Shown here piece by piece: positions 1 to 28,749 of a stretch of 64,000 nucleotides of DNA. Origin of the DNA: Lethocerus indicus. Lineage: Eukaryota > Arthropoda > Insecta > Hemiptera > Belostomatidae. Under the pieces are notes generated by a model. It had not been told where the DNA came from. It saw nothing but the letters and a program-made list of their open reading frames with translations, and searched no databases. Numbering within the stretch: the stretch's first letter is position 1; each line of letters opens with the position of its first letter. A program made the position numbers and the translations under genes. The stretch is from positions 34,274,224 to 34,338,223 of the forward strand of contig JACDQD010000003.1 of NCBI GenBank assembly GCA_019843655.1. Reading direction: 5' to 3'.

Positions 1-593
1 ATCGCTAAATACCTTTCGTAAAACGGCGTCACGATAAGAGGACCAACCATGAATCCCTCTGACCATGGGTATGAAACGTTTTATTGTAATTAATTTGTAA
101 AACAGTTTTTAAGCGCATCTCTCGTCACAATTTTATTGCGACACAACAACGTTTCCTGTTAATTCGCGACATGTTACCGTATCAGTGTTTTGTAGGTCGC
201 TGTTTTAAAAAACGATAAAACTAAGCGTTCCGAGGATATTAGTAATAAATCGGCGATTACCTAGTCGAATAACATCTCTTAGTTGTGCGCGTTGGTTTAA
301 AATTATTTCGAATCGTATAAAATATTCATTTTGGCAATTTTTAGCCACTCCAACCTATTTTTCACTAACTTATTTCGTATTTTCTTATTTTTGTCCTCGA
401 TCTTGGAAAATTATTTATCAGCTGTTGAAATTAATTATAACAAATTAATTTCTTTATGTTGTAACATATTCTAATATTGCACTATGCTGATTTAATAATG
501 ACAACTAAATTTCAATAATGCTAACTAAATAGAAATGAGCGGTAGAAATAAAAACTTGTATTTAAATATATATAATAATAATTTATTTATAGA

Positions 594-640
<47 letters not shown>

Positions 641-858
641 GTAAATAGTGTGTATTTACATCGTAAATTCTCATAACCGATTTGAATGTTTGCATTGGGA
701 TTTGGAATTTGTATTTATAGAAAATAGTGGAGCGTGTACACTAATTTTTAAATTATTTCTTTATATCATTAGCCAATTGACGTCGTTAATAAAAAAAGTT
801 GGAATTATTATCTCCTATCGTTTCTTTTTCAAGTAATGTTAATTTTATTCTTCTTCAG
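1..858. other. 5' flank of the AP-1 gamma gene, no coding exon seen
   Basis: I see no convincing coding exon here. A pyrimidine-rich tract ending in an AG at 857-858 lies just before the first coding exon, so this stretch probably holds an intron downstream of a non-coding 5' UTR exon whose position I cannot fix. A (TA)n tract lies at about 598-638. Confidence 0.5.
598..638. repeat. (TA)n microsatellite
   Basis: Uninterrupted TA dinucleotides read directly from the sequence, in the presumed 5' UTR intron of the AP-1 gamma gene. Confidence 0.9.
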
Positions 859-877
859 GTTCAACCCATCATTTAAT

Positions 878-18081
<17,204 letters not shown>

Positions 18082-18115
18082 CACAATCCGATTACGATTA
18101 ACAACGGATCGAAAT

Positions 18116-18117
<2 letters not shown>

Positions 18118-18160
<43 letters not shown>
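18118..18160. repeat. (GA)n microsatellite in the AP-1 gamma 3' UTR
   Basis: About 20 GA units beginning 37 bp after the AP-1 gamma stop codon, followed by an imperfect GAGGAA-rich purine tract. Confidence 0.9.
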
Positions 18161-18166
<6 letters not shown>

Positions 18167-18426
18167 CTCTCGCCGGAAGAAGAGGAAGAGGAGGAGGAGG
18201 AGAAGGATAGAGGAAGCGGAAATCGGAATCGGAGCCCGCCGCCGACATAACCGTCGGGCGTCCTCCGAACAGAGATTATATATATAACTTAAGATAATAT
18301 ATATTAAGAAAAGGAAAAAAAAAGGAACAAAAACATAAAGTAATTATCGCTCTATTTTTGGCTATTAACAGACGACACAGAACCTGTGCGCCCCCCGCCC
18401 CCTACCCCATGCCCCTTGACACTTAA

Positions 18427-18448
18427 CACACACACACACACACACACA
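18427..18448. repeat. (CA)n microsatellite
   Basis: Short CA dinucleotide run downstream of AP-1 gamma. Confidence 0.85.
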
Positions 18449-18592
18449 TGACCTCTGTGTTATTATTGATTTAATTTAGGCGACAAAAACAAAAGGACAA
18501 AAAACTACACGAGAGCCTGCCATACAATTGCTGTCGTTTAATGATTTATACACGTTTATTAACATTGAATCTATTCTAATTTTAAAATATTA

Positions 18593-18797
18593 GGGGTACC
18601 CGAAAGTAATCGACATTTTTTACTTTGGAATTCATTTTATTTTGCTAAAAAAAAACTAATTATTAATCTACTATATATTCGCCGATATTCACCGACAACT
18701 CTCTGCCAATTTTCTGGCAAATATTCGATTCCCCTCCGAGGAACTCCTCAAGACCGAAATACATCTTATCAAATTGTCGATTACTTTTGGTTACACG
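18593..18797. mobile_element. mariner-type MITE copy M2
   Basis: Starts after a TA with GGGGTACCCGAAAGTAATCG and ends with TCGATTACTTTTGGTTACAC. It has the same internal sequence as the copy at 15700-15897. Confidence 0.75.
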
Positions 18798-19917
18798 TCC
18801 TATCGATTTGTAACCAACTTGTAAAAAAAGAGAAACAATTACTACTTAAGTCGGCGGCATTTTTTATTGTAAGTTAACGTCTATTTAGACTTCATTATAT
18901 CGCTCTTAATGTAATTGGACTTTACATTGTAATTTTTTGCGAACAGAATCTCCACGTTTATTCTAAACGCCGTAGTAACCCCCCCCCACCCCAAATTTTT
19001 GATTTTATTTTTATTTTATTTTATTTAAAAAAAAAATGGGACGCGTTCGGTGTAAAATCAACAGACGTAAAAATATAAAGGTGCGTACGTTTAAGGTATT
19101 AAATAATTAATTTTTTTTTTAAATTAAATATTTATTTTATTTTTTAATAGAAATTTGAGTCGGAAATTTATTTATATTCACTCGGTTGAAATATTTTTTG
19201 GACCATTAAAAAAAATTATTCAAATATAAATTGTACAGTGTATCGAAGGCGAAAATTAATCTGTTTTTACGTTTATCCGAGTTCGATTATATTTCCATTT
19301 GACAGCTATTAACTATCGATCTATTAGGAATTCCATTCGTGTTTAACAGTGAAAAATCAAATTTTTATTCGAATTGTAAATAACGTAAATTGTTTTTATT
19401 GTTTAGAAATTGTTTGCGTTTTTTTTTTTTTAAACAGAGCACTATTCTCCAACCTGTCACACCACCGACTTAACGAATTGTAGCGAGCCGGAAATTAAAA
19501 GAAAAAAAAATATAATACACGTTAAATGGATATTTCTCAGTTTGTAAATACCATATACCTTTTGTTTTCTGTTTTTCCAGTCGAAATTTAGATGTATATC
19601 TGTATATAGAAGAGATACTTAAAGAAAGAAAAAAAAGTTTCTGCGCGAGCGCGCGCGCTCCCGTAATTTTTTATACCGCTATTATTTTCTTAACGTAAGA
19701 AGTGAAGGGGAAAATCAAATTGTTGTTACGACTCTAGGAAAACGAAAGATGTCGGTCGAAAATTTTCAATTTCGTTTTGTACTTAAAAAGAAATATAGCT
19801 CATCAGAAAACAAAGAGATACAAGAGAGAGAGAGAGAAAGTAAATGGGCAGCTGTATATCTTTGTTATTGTTTCCTATCATGTTATAATTTCGTAGACTC
19901 CAAAAGTCGATAGTATG

Positions 19918-19921
<4 letters not shown>

Positions 19922-19949
<28 letters not shown>

Positions 19950-20058
19950 CATATATATTTCAATTTTCCGAGAAAATGGAATGGCATAACCAACTTGTTC
20001 TTTGGACGCGCTGAAAGTTGGATCAGCGCGTTCGAAAGGTCAACCTTTCGACAGACTA

Positions 20059-20085
<27 letters not shown>
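19922..20085. repeat. Two (TA)n-rich tracts
   Basis: TA runs at about 19925-19955 and 20055-20082, separated by unique sequence. Open frames across them are low-complexity artefacts. Confidence 0.8.
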
Positions 20086-20089
<4 letters not shown>

Positions 20090-20654
20090 TTTGTATATAA
20101 CATATAGAAAATATATTGTTCCATCCATTGTATGTTTAATGTTTAAATATTTGTATATAGTTGCATAGTTCAGATTAAACGACGTATTCTCCTGCACTTT
20201 AAACGAATATCCGCATTCCTTGTATATCGATTGAAATTAAACAAAAGGCGAATTAGGCAAATATCGAGGCAGCATATTTTTATTTTACGAAATTATATTT
20301 ACATTATGGTACATACATATATATATATATATTATAATATATATAAAAATATCCGTATTTATACAAGACTGAGGAATGGAAATGTGAGAAATACTGATGT
20401 CAATATACAACTTTTTCTTGCATATAACGCAAATTTGTAAATATAATCATTAGGTTTATATAACCAGTTATTATCCCGAAAGCAAGATTATACAAAAAAA
20501 AAAGACTTATTTTTCTTGTGTATGTCAAGTTATACCTATATAATATATTGCCATCCAAAAAAAAAAAAAAAATATGTATGTAAATGTAATTAATCCCTAA
20601 GCGAATGCGGGGGAAGAAGAAAAAAAACCAAAAGAAAGATCCTCCTCTCTATCA

Positions 20655-23600
20655 TTACATGTCGTCTTGGTCTCTCGGCGGCCGTATAATGCTGTTGCGC
20701 TTTATACAGTCGACCAGCCACCTTATACCTTCGTCTATACCGTCCCTGTGTACAGTGAAACAAATTGGGATATTAACGATTTATTACATTTAATAATGTT
20801 TCAGCGGCGAATTAATAAGAAAGGAAAGCTTATTTGAATTATAAAAAATGGAGCGAAATTCCGTACGAAAAGATGTATATAATCATTATATTATAACAGT
20901 GGGCAGCCTTGAAAATGATTAACTTAAAAAATAATGAGTACGGGTCCTTAGGTCTAAAACTTAGTACTTAGTATCAAATACTTTTTGATATTTTCTTGTG
21001 CAGAATTCTTTCAAAATGCTTAATCGCTATTAATAATTAATATTATACACCCGGTTTGCTTTGCTAACGTCGACAGCTTCAGTTACGGTCTGGTGATCGC
21101 TTTGTTTAGCTTTGGCAAAATTAATAAGAAATAATTATTTCTCCGTTAAAATCGGTTCGCAGAAATTGTTTATACACTATTCTCCTCATCACTAACGGTA
21201 GGATCCATCATCGTGAATCATCCTATAATCGCTAATTTCGAGTTTGATCGTGTAATACTTCGGGAAGAAGCTCGTTGGGGCACGAGTTCAGGATCCTACT
21301 GTACGTTAGTACATAAACCTTTGCTACTTTAATTTAATATACCTGTTTTGTGGTCTGCGAGGGGTTGGAATATACTGTAGGTTCGTGATGTTTCTGTCTC
21401 CTCTCGCCGGTCTGGTCTTTTGCTAGACCGGTTTCGGCCGCTCGCCATCTTCAGTAGCGGTGTTTTTGTCACTCTGTTGGCACTTTGGATGTTTTTTGGG
21501 GCATCCTCACTGCCCACTATCACATAGTTTTGTTCACAGTACATGTGAAAGTGACAGTGCAGTGAGGATGCCCAAAACATCCAAAATGCCAAAAGTGACT
21601 GAACACCGCTACTGAAGATGGCGAGTGGTCAAACCGGTCTAGCAAAAGACCAAACCGCAGCAGAGGAGACAGAAACATCACGAACCTACTTTGCTACTTT
21701 ACCGCACGAAGAAGATCCGATCGAAATAGTGACGACAATAATCCGTAATCCTCGCGGATCGATCATCGATGCACAATTTTGAATTACCCCGTCAGCGCCG
21801 ATACCGGCATGACCATACAGTCCCTCCTGCCGATAAGGTGGGCGTTTTTGTTGAATATCGGTTTCACTTCTCTGACGCCCATACAGTCGGCGATGTCCTG
21901 TTTGTTCGCCAAAACCAACAGTGGCACGCCGGTCAGATTTTCGCTCGATATCATCTTGTCTGAAAAAATAAGAAAAATATTCGATTTTTCGCGCCAATAT
22001 CGAATACGCACTAGAGTTCAGTCGTACTGCATTTATTATTGGATTTTCAGGCCCTACCCCAGGCAGCCGGATTCGTGTATTTGTTAATTCGGTAATACAT
22101 ATCGTGAAAAGAACTTACCGAAAGTTTCCTTCGAATCGGGGATCCTCTCCCTATCGGACGAATCGACTATGTATATGATCGCGTGCGATTCTGCATAATA
22201 CTGGAAAGTATTAAAAAATCGGGATTAAAATGCAGGACGGGGGGGCACATCCCCCCACCCCAATGATAACTCAATAGGCGAGGTTATATATCGATATCGT
22301 GACATATCTATTTATTATTTCCGCATTCAGGACACACAAACTCTCTCGCGACCAAACCAAGATTCGCACATATCTCAATCGCACTTTCCGGACTCTCGTG
22401 CCTCAAAATCGTGAAAAAATACAGACTCGACCTTCCCTTACCCACAAAAGACGTCATGCTTCTATAAGCACAAAATAATAATAGTAATAATAATAAAAAC
22501 AGTCACGATATCGATTGATATATAACCTCCCCTATTAGGTTATCAGTGGGGGGGGGCCCCCCCCCTGTTCTGCATTTTAACCGAAATAAAAAAATGGATT
22601 ATAATGGTAAGAATGTGTGGTGTCAAATCCGACGGACGTATTTCTGGACTTTACACCACACACATTCCGAGGTCCGATATTTTATTAAAATTCAAATACT
22701 ATCCTATATCCGTAATCGCTCTGCGTTATATTAACGGTTGAATATTTTTATTTTTGAAGGGCGCTCGAAATACTTTCATATAATAGTAATAAAAAGCGGT
22801 CGCCTACAGTGTACGTCACGATATCGATATATAACCGATATCGCCTATTCTGCGTTTTTAACCGAAATAGGAATTTTCAACGTCCTTCTAAAAGTAACAT
22901 ATCGGCTTGTGCTGCATATCGTATAAGCGTAAAACGGTGTAATCGCTAGTAGGCCGTTACCAACGTTTATATTGGTTTAACCTGTTGACCGAGCTGAACG
23001 TATAAATACTTCAAACGGTAACGACAGCGTGAACGGGTAGGAGATATGAATACGCCCTCGAAATATATGCTGAGCCCCGGAACGGGGCAATTTTTGTAGG
23101 ACAGCTGTTTCGACATGAATTTAAGACGCGGAGAAACATCGGTATCATTTCGCTATTGAAAAGCGGTGGACGCGTTTATAATAGTCTTTTCATTTTTTTA
23201 GGCGTAAATAAAAGCGTGACGCACCGGTTATATTCTGCGTAATTAAAAAGGGAATTCTCCGGTTAACGGGTTAACGTAGCCGCTTTTTACCAACAGTACA
23301 AGTGACAGTGGGCAGCGAGGATGACCGAAAACGTCCTGACGCGGCGCTACCGAAGACGGCGACCGGCCGGAACCCCGGTCTGGCGAAAGGCCGAACCGGC
23401 GAGACTACAATAATTTTTTATATTATACAGTACATGCGAAAGTGACAGTGCAGTGAGGACGGCCCGAAAAACATCCAAAGTGCTGACAGTGACTACTGAA
23501 GACGGCGAACGGCCGAAACCGGTCCGGCGAGAGGAGACAGAAACGCCGCGAACCTACGGTATTCCAACCCATCATCGAAGGCCACAGAAACAGGTATATC

Positions 23601-23998
23601 GAATTATATTATTGGCGTTGTACGAGAGAAAAACGTTTACGCACTTTGTCCCACAGCGATTGCAGTTCTTCCTGTCCGCCCAAATCCCAGAAATTGAGTC
23701 TGATACCCGATACGTCTATCTTGCCGATGTTGAGCCCGACTGTCGTCGTTATTTTGCTCGGGTGCATACCCTTGTAGTTCTTGGTCAGTTTCGTCTTGGC
23801 CGCCTCCAAATAGGTCTGCCAGAAGAGAGATAGAGAGAGAGAAGGTGAAATTGGAAAAATCAAAATTCTCTATCCGTTGAAATCGATCGAAACACAACAA
23901 CTCACCGTCTTTCCGGCGTTGTCCAGACCGAGTATCAGAACGCAGTATTCGTTCTTCTGGACCATATATCTGTAGAGACCGTACAGTAGGGTGTACAT
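20655..23998 (-). CDS. Arfrp1: ADP-ribosylation factor-related protein 1 (Arf-like GTPase)
   Basis: Small Arf-family GTPase of the trans-Golgi; in other animals it recruits Arl1 and golgins and supports retrograde and post-Golgi transport. Coding exons on the complement, 5' to 3': 23906-23998, 23645-23815, 22119-22200, 21788-21959, 20655-20745. They total 609 nt, 202 aa plus stop; the human protein is 201 aa. It starts MYTLLYGLYRYM; Tyr2 replaces the myristoylated Gly2 of classical Arfs, a known trait of this family. Visible GTPase motifs are GLDNAGKT (residues 24-31, G1), WDLGGQ (74-79, G3), NKQD (134-137, G4) and SALTG near G5. The C-terminus is RPPRDQDDM. A complete hairpin element (21332-21688) sits in the last intron, and a G/C-run inverted repeat in the intron before exon 3. 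The start lies 848 bp from the divergent Rad51D start. Confidence 0.95.
21332..21688. mobile_element. Hairpin element copy F2, intact reference copy (Arfrp1 intron)
   Basis: Full member of the palindromic family. One end reads ATACCTGTTTTGTGGTCTGCG and GGGGTTGGAATA, then TAGGTTCGTGATGTTTCTGTC. The arms (CTCCTCTCGCCGG, GGTCTTTTGCTAGACC, CCATCTTCAGTAGCGGTG) reappear as reverse complements on the far side. Inner arms (CACTTTGGATGTTTT..GGCATCCTCACTGC) pair with GCAGTGAGGATGCCC..AAAACATCC, and the apex lies near 21540. The element is bracketed by a 13-bp direct repeat, CTTTGCTACTTTA, at 21319-21331 and 21689-21701. It encodes no protein; short open frames through it (LLKMASGRNRS-like) are fortuitous. 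Confidence 0.9.
22226..22580. repeat. Inverted-repeat element with G/C runs (Arfrp1 intron)
   Basis: The left arm (about 22228-22303, TGCAGGACGGGGGGGCACAT to ATCGATATCGTGAC) is inverted at about 22501-22577 (GTCACGATATCGATTGATAT to CTGTTCTGCA). A G9C9 block lies at 22548-22565. A third partial copy (GTCACGATATCGATATATAACC) lies at about 22815-22875. It is probably a short transposon with terminal inverted repeats; class unknown. Confidence 0.6.
23285..23600. mobile_element. Hairpin element copy F3, disordered
   Basis: Arm segments ACCGGTCTGGCGAAAGGCC and GACTACTGAAGACGGCGAACG, and a tail ending in CCACAGAAACAGGTATATCGA, show membership. The left half is rearranged. It lies in Arfrp1 intron 2, whose next exon (the second coding exon) ends at 23645. 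Confidence 0.7.
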
Positions 23999-24846
23999 CT
24001 CTTACCGCCAGACCGGTGACAGTTGTACAAACGGCGACATTTCATACACTCAGTAAATACGCCAATTACCAACCTGACGCAATTATATTCCCAATATTGA
24101 ATCGATAATCAGACTCAAATATAGAAATAATCTCATTAGCCAAACGCGATAACGTCAATTTTTTAAATAATAAGTCCTTAAGTAATAATACATACTAGTA
24201 TTACATCATTGTATTAAATGATGTTCAATTACTTGAAGCTATTAATAATTAAAAATTACGTAGTTGTATACAATAATTATTTTCTGAATGAAATAACCGC
24301 TATAATAATTAATTTGTATATATGAAATAATTTTAAGAGTGAATATATTAATACTAATTTTTCGTATAATATAGTCGAAGGGTTATATTCCAGTATCGCT
24401 ATGGCCGTGATCTCCGTTTCGCGGTTCGGAGGATGAAACGAAATTTTTCAGTATTTTAATTTTTAAAAAAACTTAAGACTGTTAAATTGATTCAATTCAA
24501 AGTGTTAATAATTGGGGTCTGATAAAACGAAACGTCCCGCACAATTTGCTCAACTATTTCACTGATTAAAGCTCTATGTTTCGAATCTCAAGTATGAACG
24601 ATCCAAGATAACCTTCTGCGATGTTTCCACCGAATGTTATTAGCGGTTGTACTTTAAATGTGTGTGAAATGTTTAAAATATTTACAAATTCTATGCTACA
24701 GTCGTGAATAATAATGCAACTCGAAGTTGTAACACCTTTGGGCAATAATTGGGTTATATTCTGAATTTCATATTTTTTTTGAACTAGGTACAAGTACAGT
24801 AGTGAAAGAACAGTTGTGACTAAGTTTTAAATAGTTCTCTTGAGAA
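23999..24846. promoter_or_regulatory. Shared 5' region between divergent Arfrp1 and Rad51D
   Basis: 848 bp separate the two start codons. No coding exon seen. This must hold both 5' UTRs and promoters unless an upstream non-coding exon lies elsewhere. I see no clear TATA element that I can tell apart from the AT-rich background. Confidence 0.5.
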
Positions 24847-27625
24847 ATGGCCAAATTGAACAAGGTATCGTTCGATGAAGAGACTCTCAACAGTCTGGCG
24901 AAGATAAAGGTTTTCTCGGAACTGGAATTTGTACAGACCGATGTCGACAAATTGGCCAACCATTCGCACCTATCGGTCAAGGTATTACGGAATCTTTGAA
25001 ATTATGTAAATACTTTTATGTAAAAGTGACATTTTCGTTGTGAAAATCGGTCTGCACATTCGGGCAATTTTAATATTTCATTTTTTTACATATATTTGAA
25101 ATTTCGCTCTTTAGCTATTTCCCAGTAATTTTATGAGTTGTTGAGGGGAACCAGGTGGTGGGAATTGATTAGAAATACGGTTCAAAACTATTTATTGGCA
25201 TAATTAAAAATGATTGCATTGACTTATTTGTTTATATCTTAAGATTGTTGTTGCAATATAAATAAAAAATTAAGTCTAAAATACAACTCTCTGGCCCCTC
25301 TGTCAGTATGAAACTTATTTATTCTTTTCCCTAGGTGTAGACAACAAATATACCAATTATTGATTTACAGTTAAATTAACAAATATTATCCTCGATATTT
25401 CAGAGAATATTGGAATTGAAACACGAATTCGTTTCAAAATGTTATAATCTCTGCACCGACGGTCTCAGTACATTCGAAGCTGCACTCCGAGACAAAGTGT
25501 TGCCAACAAGTATTGAAAAGTAAGCAGTAGTTTGTACGTAAATATACCTAGAATATGATCTCATTTTTTATATTCCGCCTGATGAACTTAATTTGGCGAC
25601 TCTGTGGACCCAAAAGTTCGAATCCGTCCGGAGGTCCATGGATTTTTCTCCATAAGTTAGTCGGAATTAGGGACAAGTGGTCGGAGAAATAAGCCCTCCC
25701 TCCGATCACAAGTGCTTATTGGCACACTCGAATGAAGGGAACAGATGAATTTTTTTAAACTGTTTTATTGTCGCAACCATAAAATGCATAATAAGCGACA
25801 TCGATATGTGACTAGCACTATGTACACAACAAGTGGACAATAGAATGGAGGAGGAATCCACTTTTCCTAAAACACTGACTTTCCTCCTTTTCCTAGAACA
25901 TTATTTATTTATTTTTCTGGCATATTCGGATCACATAACAATTTGGGAATTAAATTTGTTATATTTTTTTATAGCAAGGTCCTGGACAATGTTCTCTAAG
26001 ATCTGTATGCAGATATAGAAGGCATTGGTTATTTTCCTTAATATTTTCAACAAAAAAAAATAAAATAAAATTTTATTATAAGAAAAAAATCTTATTTGAC
26101 TAGCTCATTTAAACTCTCCATTCCCAAACCCAATTTTTTTTAAATTTAAAAAAGCGCAAACCATTTGTTTTTATTGATATTAAGACTGTAGCTTTTGCAT
26201 TCAGTTAAAATTATTTTACTTGCAGCCTCGACGAGTTACTGGAAGGAGGACTACGCAGCGGGGATATATACGAAATATGCGGCCTTTCCAGCAGTGGAAA
26301 AAGTCAGTTGTGCATGACAGTCGCCGTAAACGCGGCGTACTTTATGAAAACAAACGTCCTCTACATAGACACGAAGGGCGACGCCTCCGCCACATGCCTC
26401 GAATCATTTCTGAGACATATTTGCCGAGAGAACGATGTAAGACACGCACTTTTAAACCAGTTTTAAAGACCCTTACTTTATAATTCGAAAAAATTTATAT
26501 TTGTAATAAGATTTTTTATGGTACCACCGTTCGTGTTTCTGTTGTCCATTGCAATTTGAACCTGGCAATGATATTTCAATGGCGCCTTATACAAGAAAAA
26601 ATGGCTGGGTCTTTCAGTTTTTGACGTGTAATCGAATTGGAAACAAATACATTTACTTTCCTTAAAGGAGAAAATTAATATAATACATGAAAATAATACT
26701 TCATTTTTCCATATTCATGCGGTTTAGAATCGCATAACACGTCCGCCCTCGTATATTCTTTGGGCGTAGACCAAATAAATATAATTTGTATATGGCATTT
26801 TTCTGTCCGAAAAATTTATATTTTAGTAAAATCAGTTCCATTAATTTCTCAGTTGTACGAATTATCGTTATGTGCAGAATTTGGACGATACTCTGGAGAA
26901 AATAGACATTGTCGCCGTGAGAGATATTTACGAAATGCTGTCGACATTGCACAACCTGAGAAGGGAAATGGAAAACGTGAATACGAAAACTGACTACAAG
27001 TTGATTATTGTCGATTCAATGACCGTCCTCTACTTTCCGTATTTGGGACTCGTCAACAAAGACGGTAATTTTGTGCCGGCGTTTAATATCTATTCGATTG
27101 GAAACGATTTTTTTGTTCTCGGCTTGAAAAAAAGATTGTTCAAAAAAATGAACAAAAAAAAAACAAATTTGAGCGTGGAAGGTTATAAGGACAAAGGTCA
27201 ATGTTCTTTCTACCTGAATGTTTTCAAGAAACATCGGTGTTGTTAAATTTGAATGAATGATGAATAGGGATACTGATATCTGTGCCTGTTTTGTTCCAGG
27301 CTTCAGTTTGTTGAACAGCGCCGTCTGTTCACTCAGGGATATACTGAGTTCGTTTCGAATGACCGCAATAGTGACCAATCTGGGAACGCAGTATTACGAT
27401 TTCGACGACGGCAAAGACCCGAAGAAGAGCGCCGACTCGAGGCTGGTCGAAGTGAAACCGCTGCTTGGTAAATATTGGTCGCACGTCGCCAACACCCGGC
27501 TGACGATAAAGAAATCGGCTGTCGACAATTCGCAGAGAATTCTGAAAATTGTCAAAAGCTGCACCCTGCCGGTCGGAAATTCGTGCACTGTCAGTGTGAG
27601 CGAAAGGGGAATTGTTATGATATGA
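24847..27625 (+). CDS. Rad51D: DNA repair protein RAD51 homolog D
   Basis: RAD51 paralogue of the RecA/Rad51 ATPase family; in vertebrates it is part of the BCDX2 complex that supports Rad51 filaments in homologous recombination. Coding exons: 24847-24981, 25404-25519, 26226-26436, 26878-27064, 27300-27625; 975 nt, 324 aa plus stop, against 328 aa in human. Walker A is GLSSSGKS (residues 103-110), following LDELLEGGLRSGDIYEICG. NVLYIDTKGDASA follows, and Walker B is LIIVD (196-200). The C-terminal part has VTNLGTQYYDFDDG and LGKYWSHVANTRLTIKK, which fit RAD51D better than other paralogues. Walker A has Ser at the position after Lys, as in some paralogues. Intron 4 carries a repeat that is also present around the last Chk2 exon. 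A SINE copy lies in intron 2. Confidence 0.92.
25588..25745 (+). mobile_element. tRNA-derived SINE-like element (Rad51D intron 2)
   Basis: AAAAGTTCGAATCCGTCC is a good tRNA-type B-box (GGTTCGANTCC consensus). The body AAGTTAGTCGGAATTAGGG, ACAAGTGGTCGGAGAAATAAG, then TCCGATCAC, recurs at 12990-13145 and 17870-17945. The A-box is weak (TTGGCGACTCTGTGG). I did not find clear target duplications. Confidence 0.6.
27155..27292 (+). repeat. Repeat shared with the Chk2 3' end (Rad51D intron 4)
   Basis: Module A (AACAAATTTGAGCGTGGAAG, then TATAAGGACAAAGGTCAATG) is followed by module B (GAATGAATGATGAATAGGG, then ATACTGATATCTGTGCCT). Module B runs to within a few bases of the exon 5 acceptor. Both modules recur around the last Chk2 exon, but in the order B then A. 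Confidence 0.8.
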
Positions 27626-28749
27626 AACGTATCACGAATCTTGCGATTTTCCCACTCCAATTCGGTTTCTGAGTTTATTGTGAGTATTGGGGTGGCGACT
27701 GAATATTTGCGGATTTTTCCCGTCCTCGGTTTATGAGTTGCACAAATATCGATCATTTTTTGGCACCCGAGACGTTTCAAATGGTTTTCAATTCATGTAT
27801 TAATATATCAGAAGACCTTATCTGTTCGAAGATGAAAATACCACTGCCTATGCGGAAACCCGCAATGAAGTAATTCCCAATCCAATAGGTTGTTTCGGGT
27901 GGTTTTGTTCGAAATTTTGAATTCTGAATGCGTGCCCAGTTTACATAGAGCAATGTGTGTAAATGCAGTGCTCGCAGGATCATTTCATGTAAATAACAAC
28001 CTCTTATTGATTCACGAATTGGTCACTATTAATTCACAGTATTAATTATTTATTGAGAAATACGAGATGAAATATTTATTTCACTTTAAGTAATTGTAAT
28101 TGTATTTCAATAGATGGCAGTTTAATGTAGTGGCTCACCGGGCGTTTTCAGTATCGGTGGTAATTAATTAAAGAACATACAATGAAAATACGAAAGATTG
28201 TAAGAAATTTATTTTTATATTGATTACAAAAAGTCAACGCTTTTAATAAAGGACTTACGTATTAATATTTAAATGTTACATTAATGCGATACAAAACTGT
28301 ACAACTTGTAAGCATGGCGCAGAGTTGTTATTCTAACAGTAATAGAAAAAATACAGTTGTGTAAATAAAACATCAAATTGAATACAGAAATTTGATATTA
28401 TTTCTTAGCGATATTTATGATAATTTTTGTTTTTTAAATGATAATTTCACGAAGTAAAAGATATAATCAATAAGAAATGTTATATATGAACCATGCTTAT
28501 AACAATATTTTTTTTTTGATTTTTTTTTTCAATTTTTCTTCAACTACTCGTACTTAATATTCTGCAACAGGTACTTAATGAGGCTTATGAAGCCGAAATC
28601 GATTATTACTCTTTTACAGTAATTTCAAGGAACATTCTATAATATATTCGCGATTGATTATTTAAAAAGAAAGGAAAATACCCGTTATTCTTATTAAAAA
28701 AAAAAGAAATGAATAAATTTGAATGAATGATGAAGAATGAATAGGGATA
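27626..28749. other. Convergent intergenic region between Rad51D and Chk2
   Basis: Holds the 3' UTRs of the two convergent genes. It is AT-rich, with poly-T and poly-A runs. No exon of a known gene is seen; a tentative small + strand exon (28578-28618) is listed separately. Confidence 0.6.

Larger units (their letters stand above)
18082..20654. other. AP-1 gamma 3' UTR and convergent intergenic region
   Basis: No coding exon seen. The AP-1 gamma stop (18079-18081) is followed by (GA)n at 18118-18160, a GAGGAA-rich stretch, (CA)n at 18427-18448, a mariner MITE at 18593-18797 and many homopolymer A/T runs. The start of this region is the AP-1 gamma 3' UTR; its end cannot be fixed. The far end meets the stop codon of Arfrp1 on the opposite strand. 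Confidence 0.6.

Noticed and set aside
19883..20440. ORFs of 104 and 69 aa downstream of AP-1 gamma
   Set aside because: They consist largely of Tyr-Ile runs translated from (TA)n tracts.
21329..21592. Recurrent short ORFs with LLKMASGRNRSSKRP and ETETSRTY-like peptides at many places
   Set aside because: They are translations of the hairpin element arms in different copies and frames. No copy has a long frame, and the frame is not kept between copies.
25600..25640. A genuine tRNA gene at the B-box-like motif
   Set aside because: No cloverleaf can be drawn: the A-box and acceptor stem are poor, and the body continues as a repeat shared with other loci.
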